The position numbers and the translations under genes were made by a program. A DNA stretch of 33,147 nucleotides from Carex sylvatica (taxonomy: Eukaryota; Streptophyta; Magnoliopsida; Poales; Cyperaceae): assembly GCA_964058845.1 (NCBI GenBank), contig CAXKVR010000628.1, positions 1 to 33,147 on the forward strand, read 5' to 3'. The notes below the pieces were generated by a model. It had not been told where the DNA came from. It saw only the letters and a program-made list of their open reading frames with translations, and did not search any database. The number at the start of each line of letters is the position of its first letter. Position 1 is the first letter of the stretch. This document shows, in pieces, positions 10,321 through 22,106 of the stretch.

Positions 10321-13300
10321 TCATGATTGAGCACTTAATGGTTGAACAGATTGTGTGTAAGGTGAATTCCAATCTGCATCAAATACCTGCTGCACTTGTG
10401 TGACAATAGAGGGTTTGTATGTACCAAAACTGACCCCAGCTGTTGAGTAAAAATAGTCCCAGATCAAATTACTTGTACCGATGTGGGCCCGCACGTCACT
10501 TACAGCATACTTTCCGTGGTTGACCCGGGTATAGCCTGGATAAAGATTGCCTGTTGCTGTACCATTAATAATAGCAGGGCCTGTCTTGTCATAGCCCGGA
10601 ATGATGTGGTAGCGAATTTCGATTTTACCCCCACAGTGGTTGTATTTTGAGGAGGAACAGAGGACATTTGTATAGAGAAGGTTCTTCAGGTACTTGTCAG
10701 TACTGTCTGGTGAGTGGGTCCAGTTTGCAGTCAGAAGGTGCACCGTAGCATTTTTAGCAAATACAACCTAGTGAAGTAATGAAATTCAAACTTTGTTCAA
10801 AACAACTTGCCATGGAATTTTATTTACATGCTAAGAGTAGAAAAGTTAAGTAGATTGTAGTGAATCAAGTGCATACAAGGTTTTAGTTTTCGGCTTTTAG
10901 CAGATATACCTCTGAAATAGCAGCAGCTAGAGAATCCCAAAATATCATTGGATTGGCGAATTGGGACTGGCCAAGCCAATCCATTGTACTAATACGCACA
11001 GTTCCACCAACCTTAACTGATTTAATCGTTTCGATCCATCCTTGTTCATCAGATTGGAATTTGCCAAATAAGAGCTACACAAAGCAGAAACTAATTATTC
11101 AACACCATAATCATAAGTATGATATTGTTAACTGTACAAGATCCATTACTGGAGACAGTAATCTAACATCACAACATTTGATGACTATCAGTATATACTT
11201 CACCTCAGGTGGTGCAAAAGAAAGGTAGCTCAAGTCACTGGAAGCAGTAGAAGCACCCACTCCAGGGGTCTCAATGGATACGTCAAAGGTAGCAGGATCG
11301 TCTATTATTGGGTAACCATTAACATGCGGTACATCCCTCGCCGGAGGAAGAGGCGATCTATTTTAACATGTCCAAAACCAAAAAGTTAATATTTTAAAAT
11401 TTTACTGGAGTTACTCCATATCAGGTCTGATTTCATTCTATTATTTGAGACTGCAGTTTTGAACCTGATCCGGTAAATTCATTTTGGTGGCAAAAGGGTC
11501 AGTCAGTTTGGGTTAATCAAATTGCTTCAGGTTAAGGTTCAGGTCATTTTGGATCAGAAATTGATGCCCGGTTAGGTTCTTTTGGAGGGGTGGGGCATTC
11601 TAAAGAAGGATAATTTTGGGATAACAAAACAATATACCTCATGTTGTTCAATTACACGTGGGATGCTTGGTGGCTTTGAAAAGGCATCCTCTATATGTCA
11701 GGTTCAATTACACAGGGGTGAAGCACATGATTTTTATCATGCATTATAATCAAATGAACATTTTACTACCAGCTAGCTAGTTTTTTTTGTTCTAGTCAAT
11801 TTGTGATCCTGTGTCATTCTGATTGGAATGGTCATGTTGAGTTAGGGTTTCAGATTTAGATCATCAAGTTAGTTACAGATCAGTTAGGTTTCAGGTCCAT
11901 TACTAGACACCTTACCAGCAAGGTCAAATGCAGTGCTCAATAGAACCTACTGGTATGGTATTTAGGTAGGTCTAACAACCTGGTGGCACAATGATCCTTT
12001 GGCAATTGTGGAACATTATTTTTACAACACAAAGTGCTGCCTATATTTCACCTGCATATAGACTACTTGAGCTTGACATGTATGGAACTTCTAAAATATC
12101 ATATTAGTGCTAAAATGACCAAGTACCTGCATTGTTCCTCTTTTGGGATGAAGTTAGACCAGCAAGGGACCTTTCTAGAAGCCTGCCACTGGCTGTCAAA
12201 AATGGTTCTGGTATAATCCATGGAATTAAGGGTCGAAAGTGTAAATAAATTGTCAAAATAATCCCTCAAAGATTGAGCTATCTCGGAACAACCAACAAGA
12301 TATATCCCCAGCTCTTTCACCTAAAATAGAAAAGCAAATAAGCAGATAAATAAACTATATGAAACTGCTTCTGTGAACAAGTATCCACCAGTTGTTTAAC
12401 AAGATCAAAATTTGACCGAATCGAGGCCCTATTACCAGACCTGAGCAGTATGGTTCCGCAATCCAGATGGTAAGGTAGCTTTACCTACTTATGAAATGAA
12501 ACCTGCATGGTCACATACTCCACTTAGGCTGATACACAGGAAATAACTTCAGCAAACCTAATCAGTACAGTACGCTAGATGCTATTGTTTGATTTTTGAA
12601 ATTAAGCACAGAATATCTAAAGTGATTTATAAACCCCCACATCTTTTAAACACACTTGAGGATAATATATCTCAATTATTGTAACAGTTGGCTTTGATAT
12701 CCTTCAAGGAAACAAGATTTTATTATTGGCACCTGTAAAATACTGTACCTGGGTGAGAGACTTCCAGTCATTATTAGCAGAGCCGATATAAATATCCTTG
12801 TTGTCAGAAATCCAAACTTTGCAATGCACAATACCTGTGCCCCACCAGTTGCTAAGTAACAAGGTGATGTTTTTCACATTGGGGCGGCCTGCAGCCAGGT
12901 CTGATGCCTCTTCGACAAAATTAGGGTAAAGTCCTGCGTGTTGGATTATCCTATAAAACAAAACGTTTTAGAAAATTTAAAATAGGAAAATTGCCCTTTA
13001 TCCACTCTTGTACTCCATATGTTTTTTAGAATGTCTTTTTTTTTTCTTTGAAAAATAATACTTTTTACTAAAAATGGTTATTCAAGAGAGTATTCACTTT
13101 TACATTCTACAAGTATTTGTTTTGTATTTGTATTTTGTAATATTGAAAACTTCACATAAATTGAAAGGCAATATTTTCTTGAATAATCATACAATTATAT
13201 TAATCCAAAACTCTTTTTGGAAAAAACAATTTTAAGTTGTATGAGTTTTCACCTGCTAGAGAAATTAAGACAGTTAAATGGACATCCTTAGTTTAAAGTC

Positions 13301-14299
13301 AAAGCTTTCTATTGCCCCTGCTGAGGTAAAATGTGCTTAATGCACCTGAATTAGCCCCGATTACGTACATCTTGATCATGTAAAAAGGTTAGAATGCCCT
13401 AAGAATTCTAATTGCTCGATTAAGTGACAGAATAGAGCCTCAGTCCACATAATTAGTTTAAATTTACAGTCAAATCACAATTGACAGAAAATGAGCAAAG
13501 AAATGAAAGCCGGGTCGTCAAACCAAAGTCAACCACTAAATTGGTACACTATCTAATGCCGACCTTACTGGTACTGGCACCAATCAGTACGAAACCACAA
13601 TTAGCTGATTACATACCTAATGCCCACATTTCGGTCAGCTGCCTTAACCAACGATTGGTACACTTGGCAGCCGGAATCAGCCCCAAATTTCTTCATGTCA
13701 GCTTGAGAATAGCCGTAATCACCTGATTTGGAATTATTTGGCTCAGCCAAGAGCTCCCAATACTGTACCGTTAGATCCAAGCTCTTTGTTGCATTCCCAG
13801 CTAGCCATTGAAGTACGTCAGCTAAAAGTTGAATAGAAAAGGAAAGTATAAACAGAAAATGTTGATTAAATTGTGTGCATAATAACCCAAAGTAGGTTAA
13901 ATACTTAATTACGGTGACAAGGTTATCTATGCGTATTGCCATTTTCCCGTGCAATTCTTCAAACACTTATCAGGCACTAATAAAGGAGACCATCCTTGCA
14001 GGGATAACCTCAACTATCATCTATTCAACTCTTCACCTACAACAATTAATATAGCTAATTTCCAGTTTTGTAATGGTGTAACACACACAACACACACACA
14101 TCACATATGTGGAGTTAAAGTAAATACCTGTTGAGAGTACACCAGGAACAAGGTGAAGGTCTGGCATATCCGTAGGTATAGACTGAACCAGCCATGCCTT
14201 GCAATGGGACTGGGCAAAAGCGAAAGGTAGATGGCATGAACAAAGAGCTACCAGAAGAAAGAAAAACGAAGAAGAAGAAGTAGAATACAAGAGAGCCAT
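10321..14299 (-). CDS. PLD3/PLD4-like phospholipase D family protein
   Basis: Seven exons with GT-AG introns keep one frame of 512 aa: 14128-14299, 13617-13821, 12749-12950, 12127-12320, 11204-11357, 10910-11074 and 10321-10767. The start is the only ATG ahead of a hydrophobic signal peptide (about residues 8-29, ending AFA-QSHC). Both phospholipase D HKD motifs (HxKx4D) are intact: HCKVWISD at H168/K170/D175, then GSANNDW, and HGKYAVSD at H448/K450/D455, then GTSN. Six possible N-glycosylation sequons (NAT, NNS, NIT, NAT, NWT, NGT) fit a secretory or vacuolar protein. In animals this family (PLD3/PLD4) acts in lysosomes as a 5' exonuclease and in lipid transphosphatidylation. The plant substrate is not known to me. 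It lacks the C2 or PX/PH domains of classical plant PLDs. Splice sites were assigned by eye, but reading phase agrees at all six junctions. Confidence 0.9.
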
Positions 14300-14342
14300 G
14301 GCGAGTTAGTTATCAGGAACTCTGCAGTGGTTCTTTTTTAAT

Positions 14343-14358
14343 ATAATTATATATATAA
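14343..14358 (-). promoter_or_regulatory. Candidate TATA box of the PLD-like gene
   Basis: An alternating TATATATATAA-type stretch on the minus strand, about 45-60 bp upstream of the ATG at 14299. The position would give a short 5' leader. The sequence is low-complexity, so the assignment is tentative. Confidence 0.4.
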
Positions 14359-14445
14359 AGTTAGCGCCGTATATACTTTCCATTCACATTCTGAATCTGA
14401 GCTCCATCATTCATCAACTATTTTTATTTATTAGATTGAAGGGAT

Positions 14446-14956
14446 ATCCAGTTGGTTTGATCTGGAGCGTTGGTTTTGATTGGACAGTCGGGATGTCAAA
14501 CAAGGTTATTTTACTTGTTTTTCTAAATGCCGATTGCCGACAGATCATAGATGGTGTCTAAACAAAGGATTTTCACAAGATAGAGTCAATACGAAATACT
14601 GGATATGAGATATTGTTTGTGTTTGATAAACTGAATTTGGTCTTCAGTTGTCGCCAAGGTAAGGTACGTACGGTTCATGATAATTAATTATGGTATATTG
14701 GTATTGAAGTATAACTTGTGAGTTATGACTCAGAATTTGAAATGATTGTCAATTTGATATACAATTTTGTAATTGATTTTTTACCAAGAGTCAAGAGATA
14801 TCCATTACTAAGGCGTTTACATTTTTGTTACCAATAAAGAATGTGCTATAGAATATTCCTGGGCCGAACTCCCCTGACTAATCCCATATTTATCTTTGAG
14901 GAAAAATAAATAAAAAAATCCAGGTGGTATGATCTGGAGCGTCGGTTTTTATTGGA
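14446..14956 (+). repeat. Direct repeat upstream of the PLD-like gene
   Basis: A segment of about 39 bp at 14446-14484 (containing TGATCTGGAGCGTTGGTTTT) recurs with few changes at 14918-14956 (TGATCTGGAGCGTCGGTTTT). Each copy is followed by a GTCAAAC-containing stretch. The span given covers both copies and the unrelated 430 bp between them. Confidence 0.6.
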
Positions 14957-15345
14957 TAAAGCTCAAAGTCAAACCATGGTGTGTTCTCTTTGTTTCATGC
15001 CAAGTGCCTACACAAGGACAAGGTGAGTGAGATATCACTCCCCAGTCCCCACCAGGGATTTTCCTGTTCTTGGGAGTTTTAACCTAGAAATATATATCCT
15101 CCCTACTAAATAGCATGCATATTTTTTTGGATCCAACTCTCTATTTGTTCAGAAAAGATCTAAATTGTTGATTTTATAAATCTCAGCCACTTATCAAAAC
15201 AAATCTCAATCTCAGTCTTTAATAAATAATTTTGATTTTATACACCTGTTTTATGTTGTCAAACATGTAGAAATCTAAATTTAATTAAAAACATATCCAC
15301 TACATGAAAAGCCACATAGTAATTTAACAGGGTCTCCACGCGTTT

Positions 15346-15733
15346 TGCTTTTTCTCCACGCTCTCCACGAATTCATATCCTTTGAGATATCTCAAATTTT
15401 GTGTGACTTTTTGGAAAATCTAAATAATGGGCCCCTGCGCTAATCCCGAATAGAAATCCGTATCCTCTGCATTAACGCAAAAAGGAATCTTTTGAGTTAA
15501 TACATATATACTGTTCGATCAGCTTTAAAATTCGTGTAAATTAAATCCGCACTAATATTGAAGACCCCATATGGTTTAGGCGGGGGCCGAATGGGCTCCG
15601 TTTATAATCGGACGGTCCATATCTATTAACTCAAAAGATTATCTTTTGTGTTAATGCAGACGATGTGGACTCCCCGAATAGGCACCGGACACGTCGGTCA
15701 TGCAAAAGTTGAGATATCTCAGAAGATACGCAC
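15346..15733. mobile_element. MITE copy 1, interrupted by a second MITE
   Basis: A short element whose two sides are inverted repeats of each other. The left side carries TATCCTTTGAGATATCTCAA and TTTTGTGTGACTTTTTGG. The right side carries the inverted match GGTCATGCAAAAGTTGAGAT followed by ATCTCAGAAGATACGCACCC. It is paralogous to the uninterrupted copy at 15745-15938. A 220-bp insert (15453-15672) splits it. The outer ends and target duplication are not clear. Confidence 0.6.
15453..15672. mobile_element. Small MITE nested inside MITE copy 1
   Basis: A 220-bp insert with inverted ends: CTCTGCATTAACGCAAAA on the left and, reverse-complemented from the right, GTCTGCATTAACACAAAA. It is bounded by CCCGAATA at 15445-15452 and 15673-15680 (8 bp exact, or 9 bp with one mismatch). 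The paralogous copy at 15745-15938 has a single CCCCGAATAGGCACCGG at the same place, which is the empty site. An 8-9 bp duplication fits hAT or Mutator-type MITEs; the G-initial end favours Mutator slightly. Confidence 0.7.
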
Positions 15734-15744
15734 CCGCTCTCCAC

Positions 15745-15938
15745 CGTCTCCATACTAGAATTCATATCCTCTGAGATATCACAAATTTTGCGTGACTTTT
15801 TGGAAAATCTAAACCGTTCAAATACAGTCTACACGAATCTCGAAGCTCAATAATCCTGGGCCCCTACGTTACCCCCGAATAGGCACCGGACATGTTGGTC
15901 ACGCAAAAGTTGAGATATCTCAGAAGATACGCACCCCT
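15745..15938. mobile_element. MITE copy 2, uninterrupted
   Basis: About 195 bp beginning near CTAGAATTCATATCC and ending ATCTCAGAAGATACGCACCC. It is paralogous to 15346-15733 without the internal insert and lies almost directly after it. The inverted arms are TCTGAGATATCACAAATTTT on the left and AAAAGTTGAGATATCTCAGA on the right. No coding capacity. Confidence 0.6.
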
Positions 15939-15959
15939 CAGTACCATTGGTACAGATTC

Positions 15960-16930
15960 AATGTTTGACCCAGTCGAAGTGTGACCTTTTATTCATGCAT
16001 ATCTCCATTTATTTTAAAATTTTCAATACAGTATTTTTTTTTTCCTTGTAGGATGTACTAGAGATAGAAGGAAATCTACTGAGTGCTGGGAAATCTATCA
16101 ATGACACCTCAATTGATTTTGTGAATAAAACAGCCGGAAAAATAATAACACAAGCACACAGTACCAAGTATCCAGCAATATCTAGCACATTGTAGTGGTT
16201 TATGATGCCACATATGCTGCTTTTTTTTTCTTTTCTTTTTTACAAATAATTGCAATTTCAGGCATTTTTAATGTTCATAAATTCGTCAACTGATGTAAAA
16301 AACATGCAGATGGTTTTCTTCAAGGCAAATGACTTAGATCATTCTGTTTTGATAAAAGATTGCTATCACAAGAACTTATCTAAACGATATCCCATAGAGA
16401 AATTTAACTAAAAGTATCATAATTATACTTAAAAGTTGTAATTTAGACACATCTTGTGTCCTTATAAATGAAAAAGTTTTATAGCTAAGAAATTGGAAAG
16501 AAAAAAAAAAAACATAATTTTTATAAAAGGAAAAGTGAAGAAATTATTTTTATAAAACTTGCTCTTTCTCTGATTGGTTCATAACGCTAGCGAAGAAATT
16601 AAAACCCAGTGGTTAATAAATAAAGATTGAATTAGTTTCTATTATTACCAAGACAATTGTATTTAGGGTCTTCTTTTTTATTATTCGGCTGCTCATTTCT
16701 TCTCTTTTTGTTGAGTCGATTGGCTGCTTCTTTTTTCAGTAACTTCTTGTGTTTTCTAATTCATTTCAATCTCCTTTCTACTACAAAAAAAAAATCATTA
16801 TAATTCTTTTGTTATTGTTTTTTTAGGATAAAATACTAATGCTCTTGTTTGCTTTTGTTATTAATTATTATATAATTATGCAATCAATTTTTAAATTAAT
16901 CATATTTAAAAAAATAATTAAAATTATATT
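15960..16930. other. AT-rich intergenic DNA, no gene
   Basis: No coding frame, RNA gene or clear repeat was recognised in this stretch between the tandem MITEs and the Helitron-like end. It may be the body of that Helitron. Confidence 0.4.
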
Positions 16931-16931
16931 T

Positions 16932-16964
16932 CGATTCCGTTCCAACGCACGGATACTTGACTAG
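16932..16964 (+). mobile_element. Probable Helitron 3' end
   Basis: A short GC-rich hairpin (CCGT...ACGG within ATTCCGTTCCAACGCACGG) is followed after 8 bases by CTAG and then T. This is the layout of plant Helitron 3' termini: a hairpin, then CTRR, inserted before T. Only the terminus is recognisable. A convincing TC-starting 5' end was not found, so the element's extent is unknown. Confidence 0.4.
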
Positions 16965-17696
16965 TTTTAGAGAAAAATCAAGTACAATTGTTGGGAGCGG
17001 AGCATAGAAATATGTACTTTTGATTCTACTCAGACGATCCGAATCTTTCTCGACGGAAGAGCTGCTAATAAAAAAATAAAAAATAATAAAAATTATACCC
17101 TCAATGACTGGAGAGGATCCAAGAAGGAAAGGTTGACTACGATAGTAATCTTTTCTTTGCTGCCATCATTTCATTAAACCTAAAAACATGCCACTAATAA
17201 AGTAATCACTAATAATGCAAACGATCAGGTAATGTTGCAATCCACACATTGGACTTGGTAATGTTAAGTCTGATACTTCTTTCCACACTATTTTATTTCT
17301 GCTGGTAATACTGGTAATGTGCGCTCCAAAGAAAACTTCTCAATCTCTACTAATTAGTAATTAGATAAAAATAAAGTTGAGGTTTCGCCAAAAAAAGAAC
17401 TACGGTGATATATACTGATATGAGTCCGCATGCTCGAGGTAACAGAAATTTTGAGTTTCAATTCGGACCGTCCGATCAGAACTGGATCAATCCACAGTCC
17501 AAATCTTAATCCGCTATTTCCTTAAGATGTGTGCTAGTATTTAACGAACGAGCCGAAACTGCCAAGTGCCATCCCCATCCCTACTCTGTCTTTGCCAAGT
17601 CTGTAATTAAGCTTTTCTAGGAGTTTAGGTGATTTTAATATTGGAACTTTTTAAGGGCTACCTTGTAAAAGCTCCGTTATGTTATTTCCGAGACCA

Positions 17697-17720
17697 ATAT
17701 GATATGATATGATATGATAT
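17697..17720 (+). repeat. (ATATG)n microsatellite in the STIC2-like promoter or leader
   Basis: About 4.8 perfect copies of ATATG, roughly 70-95 bp upstream of the start codon at 17791. Its place suggests it lies in the core promoter or 5' leader. No other TATA box is obvious nearby, so the repeat itself may serve as one. Confidence 0.7.
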
Positions 17721-17790
17721 CTATCCCCGTTCGTTCCCCAGTCCCCAGACTCGAAAGAAAACAAGTGCGGAGCATTCTCGCTACTCGCCA

Positions 17791-20683
17791 ATGGCGTCGC
17801 CCACTGCACTAACACCTCCTATGTCAAATATTCTCACTTCTACAAATTGCTTCAAAGCCTCCGCCTTTTCGTCCTCTTCGTTCGGTTAGTTCCCCTTCAT
17901 GCCTTCCTCATCATCATTCTAGGGTTTTACAACACAATAAAGCTGTACTATGGCCTCAGTACTAGGTGGCATTCCAGATTTAATTTGATTTTAAATGGCA
18001 TGAAAGTTGAAGCAGTTTTAAATTCTATTTCTGAAATTGTTTGTCATGTCAGGATAGTATAGGATAGCTATTCCCTTTACCGATCCGCTTATTCCCTCCA
18101 CCCAATCATGCCAAAATTGCGATGCTTGATATTTGTTTTGAATAAACAGAAGAGGAATAAGGAGGTCCTTATGCCAGCTTAATGCTTAGAGAGAGAGAGA
18201 GAGTTTGAACTTATGTGGGAATTAAACTTGCATCTCTCAATAGAGAGGCAAGATCAATCACCATTTTTTTTTCCAGTAATTAATCACCATTTTTTGTTGG
18301 GCCTGCTGTACAGAGAAAGGTTTAAATAGGATCTTTGTTCCAAAATAATTCAAAAAAGCATTACCCAGGATTTTTTTATGTTATCCGGTTAAACACTTTT
18401 GTTTTTCATTAAACCATCAATCCGGATTTACCTTCTGACTTTTATTGATGTACCATTAAATATTGTCAGGCAATACACGAAAGATCGAAGGACCATCCCA
18501 TTTTCCATATGTTAGTGTCAGAGGGCCAAGTAAGAGGAAATCATTACGCATTTGTGCTTTATTTGGAGGAAATAAGGACAAAAATGAAGAAAATGCTGAT
18601 GCACCTGAAAAGAAGGTATATACTGGTACCCTGCTGGTTATATCTGGGAAGTCATTGAACTCATTATTTATACATCTTATAATGATTTATTTTCTGTTGG
18701 TAGTAATTTTATTATGAAGCTAAACTTCATGTTTGATACAAAACTTAACATCGTTACTTAGGCAGGGGTATTTGGCAACATGCAAAATTTGTATGAAACA
18801 GTGAAGAAAGCACAAATGGTGGTACAAGTAGAGGCGGTTAAGGTGCAAAAGGATCTTGCTGCGTATGTATATGTACCACTCTATAAGATCCTAAATTAAT
18901 TTTTCATTATAGTTATTTCAGATGGAACTGTTAAGAAAAATGTTTTTTCTTCCTTCTGACAGAACTGAGATTGATGGGTATTGTGAAGGTGAGCTTATTA
19001 AGGTATGTCATAAGAATTCTGAACTATGTGTTACCAGTTCACGCTGACCAGTACAGGATAATACCAATTGGGTACTAATTTGGGCTTTATATGAGCTTTT
19101 ACTAGTTTTGGGTTCTTAACATTGGGCTTAGTTTGAGCCTTTAACATTTAGTTCTGACCACACGGGTCCTAGAAGGTTCTTGATACTGTTATGATTTTAC
19201 CAGTAGCAGCATGATATCTTTTTTTTCTTCTTTATGATCTCTTTAAACGCAGGTAACTCTTTCTGGAAACCAACAACCAATAAGGATTGAAATCACAAAT
19301 TCTGCCATGGAATTGGGCCCTGAGGTAAGCATAATTTGGGGAACTGTTGAAAATTACATCCTTTGTTTTCAGAGTCCTATACTAGAGTGTCAGAAATCGT
19401 AGCTCTCATTTTAGAACAAATGACACTGCTGAAAAGATGGCCATCTGAACCCTGAAATGTTTTTTGACCGACTTATTAAGGTTTTTGACTTGGTTGGGTT
19501 GGGCAAATAATGGGAACTTGAAAGTTGAGTTTGGTTTAATCTGCCTGTTGGAAATAGAAATATTGTCTCAGATAAAAGGATAAAGTAACAGAAATGAAAA
19601 TTTTAAAGCACACTTTGTAATCCCGAATATTGATGTTATGATTCGGACTAGGTCTGTTAAGCCCCAAAAAGAAGAAGAAAAATTAAAGTTAGCATAGACA
19701 AAAAAAATTAAGCAAAATAACATTTTTTTTCTGTGAGGAACTTACATAGAGGGTTGCTGTTAGTTGACAAATTTGTTGGGGAGGTTTGTTTTTAAAATTG
19801 AACTACTTTGTAATTTCAAACTTCCATTCATTATAAATTTTTTTTTTTCCAAAGTTTGCTAATAAAGGATAGAATTTATTTTATTTTGTCATTGGATGAG
19901 TTTTTCTTTGGTTATAAACTTGGGGAAGGATCACTCACAATAATTTATCTGGTAATCTTGACAATATTTTTCAAATCAATTTAAATAAATACAAATATTT
20001 AAAAAATAAATTTAGAGGTGTATTGTTGGAAATTGTTGGACATATAGATAGCCTCCCAACAATGTTTCATGCAATTTGAGTATTATCTGCGATAATGCAT
20101 CGAGGACCATTAATCTTAGATTTTTGAAGTTGAAAAATAATTTAGAATTTGAAACTTGCACCAAGTCTCGTCATTTGTCAATGATGATATGTGTACCATA
20201 TAAATTGTGCCTATAATGTTGGATTTGAAATTTTATTTTATTTTTTGATGATTTTCAAGAGTGTTTTTACGAGTAATGGTCAAGCAATCCCACTCCATAA
20301 ACTTTTGGCTTATTTTAACATTTTTAGTTTTCATCAATTGATTTAAATATTGAGAGCCAGCATATTTTTTAGGCTTGGTAGATGCATTCCTATTGAAGTA
20401 CTCTTGTCTAAATCTAGGAGAAGATTTTTGAAACTTTATATTCACTTTGCACAGAAACTCTCTTTATTGGTCACAGAAGCATACAAGGATGCACATCAGA
20501 GGAGTGTCCAGGTCTGAAAAACAGACAATAAAAAAAATAAAAAAATAAAAAATCATGGAAGAAAATTTTGCACTATTACATGTATTTCCTAACATATTCT
20601 TATTTTTATTGTAGACAATGAAAGAGAGAATGGGTGATCTTGCAAAGAGCTTAGGAATGCCGCCTGGCCTGGGTGGGACCTAA
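17791..20683 (+). CDS. STIC2: Plastid YbaB/EbfC-family protein, STIC2-like
   Basis: Seven exons with consistent phases encode 192 aa: 17791-17884, 18470-18615, 18762-18862, 18963-19002, 19253-19324, 20455-20511 and 20615-20683 (TAA). The first ~50 residues are rich in Ser, Thr and Ala and look like a chloroplast transit peptide, followed by basic sequence and an acidic linker (NKDKNEENADAPEKK). From residue 81 the YbaB/EbfC fold begins with AGVFGNMQNLYETVKKAQMV, then GYCEGELIKVTLSGNQQPI, KLSLLVTEAYKDAHQ and the C-terminal MKERMGDLAKSLGMPPGLGG. Bacterial YbaB proteins bind DNA as dimers. The Arabidopsis member STIC2 acts in the stroma in thylakoid protein targeting. Paralogues exist, so the symbol denotes family rather than proven orthology. 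Intron 5 (1,130 bp) is the longest. The start ATG has good context (CCAATGGCG); a second ATG is 10 codons downstream. Confidence 0.93.
18189..18204 (+). repeat. (GA)n microsatellite in STIC2-like intron 1
   Basis: A short run of alternating A and G within intron 1. Of no evident functional importance. Confidence 0.6.
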
Positions 20684-20789
20684 GGTTGCCTTTTAATCTG
20701 TTTTTGTTGGGTTGTTGACTTGTGTTTTTCTTTTTTTCTTTTCTTTTCTGAAGCCAATCTCATGTTTCTGATACAACAAGAGTGTGACT

Positions 20790-20795
20790 AATAAA
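20790..20795 (+). terminator. Candidate polyadenylation signal, STIC2-like gene
   Basis: AATAAA about 107 bp after the stop codon, followed by AT-rich DNA. A reasonable 3'-end signal for this transcript. Confidence 0.45.
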
Positions 20796-21226
20796 TTATT
20801 GTAGAAATTTTCCTCAAAAAAAGAAAAAATAATGTAGAAATGGATTGATTTGTGCCCACTTTCAGGTATGCCAATCGGTGACTAAAGATTGCAGCTTCTT
20901 TTTTTTCTGTTCTAATCGAAAGGGAGTCGGCCAATGCAAAGTATATGCAGTAAAACCTGCTAAAAACACTTGTGTTTTCTTGTTAATTTTTACTTTTTGC
21001 ATGTGCTGTTTGGTAAATTTTGTAAGGGACTTGGAAGATTTAGTATCTAATTTTTGCCTTATTTCTTGTATTTGATTTTTTTCTTCTCTTTTCTAGCAAA
21101 CAGTAGAGCTTATTGATAATGCATTATGACATTACCAATGTTTTAAAACGCGATGTGCATATATAGTCCCTAACTCCTTGTATAACATATACACAATATG
21201 TCGATGCACATGTGAATATTAGTAAA

Positions 21227-21251
21227 ATATATATATATATATATATATATA
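21227..21251. repeat. (AT)n microsatellite
   Basis: About 12 AT units downstream of the STIC2-like gene. Simple sequence repeat. Confidence 0.8.
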
Positions 21252-21604
21252 CACACCGAGATATTGATCTTATCTAAAACTTATTATTACTGGAGGTGGA
21301 TTTCATTTTTACGTTAAGAGTTTGTCAAATATTTTGAGAAAATAAAGTCTGTATGCTACTTTTTACAATATAAACATGTGATGTGCCGATCAATTAAACA
21401 GTATGCGGATTCCACTTGAAAGCAATGTAAAACTGTAAATAACTTCACGTTGTTTATAAAATAATGGTATATTGGACGGTCTGGATCGAAAAAGTCATAG
21501 TCCTGCAATTTGATATTAAAGCCATGTTATGTTATGATGGTTCAAATGTCTTATATTTTTTGTATGTCTCACTGTGTTTCACAATTTTTATTTATGTTTT
21601 CAAG

Positions 21605-21690
21605 GTCAAAATAGTTTAATCGAACCGTTCAACATGACCTCTATATTAAAATGCACTTGAAGACTAAAGTTTATATTTTTTTTAAACTTT
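21605..21690 (+). repeat. Isolated copy of the MITE-shared 85-bp box
   Basis: A diverged copy of the box found in the MITEs at 25698-27100. The order GAACCGTTCAACATG, CTCTATATT, ACTTGAAGACTAAA and TTTATATTTTTTT follows theirs. No terminal repeats are visible around it, so it is probably a decayed element. The surrounding 20,800-22,090 region contains no recognisable gene. Confidence 0.5.
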
Positions 21691-22106
21691 TTATTCTTAT
21701 TTTTAGCTAGATACAAATCACGGTTTCTGGACGATCCTGTTTTAAACAGTTATTTTGAAATAAATTTGGTCACCAAAAATATTGGTTATAATGTTGTTTA
21801 ATTTGTCATATTGTTTAACTTTTCTGGTGCATAAATTGGTTTATCTATGTTTATTAGTTGGCAATTTTTTTTAAATGTCTATTGCTTGATGATTTTATTA
21901 TATTTGGTTCTTTGCACAACCTTGACTACCTTTTGATTCTTTATTTATTCTGCTGGTGAAGTGATTTGATGTACCTTTTGCTTCAATAATGTCTTTGTAT
22001 TTTTGAAAAGTAGCAGTCACCGCAACAAAAGTTACTTTTTCTGGAGATTCTAATTAAATCATGAGGGTTTTACAAAAAAATGCAGAGAGAATGTACTACG
22101 TGTACG

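Noticed and set aside
11391..11960. GGTCAGGTT-like degenerate motifs in intron 4 of the PLD-like gene, possibly a decayed transposon.
   Set aside because: The units are too degenerate to set ends, and no inverted repeats or target duplication are visible.
20025..20065. TGTTGG ... CCAACA in STIC2-like intron 5, resembling the copia LTR termini.
   Set aside because: The two motifs are only about 35 bp apart, with no LTR-like sequence between them and no target duplication.
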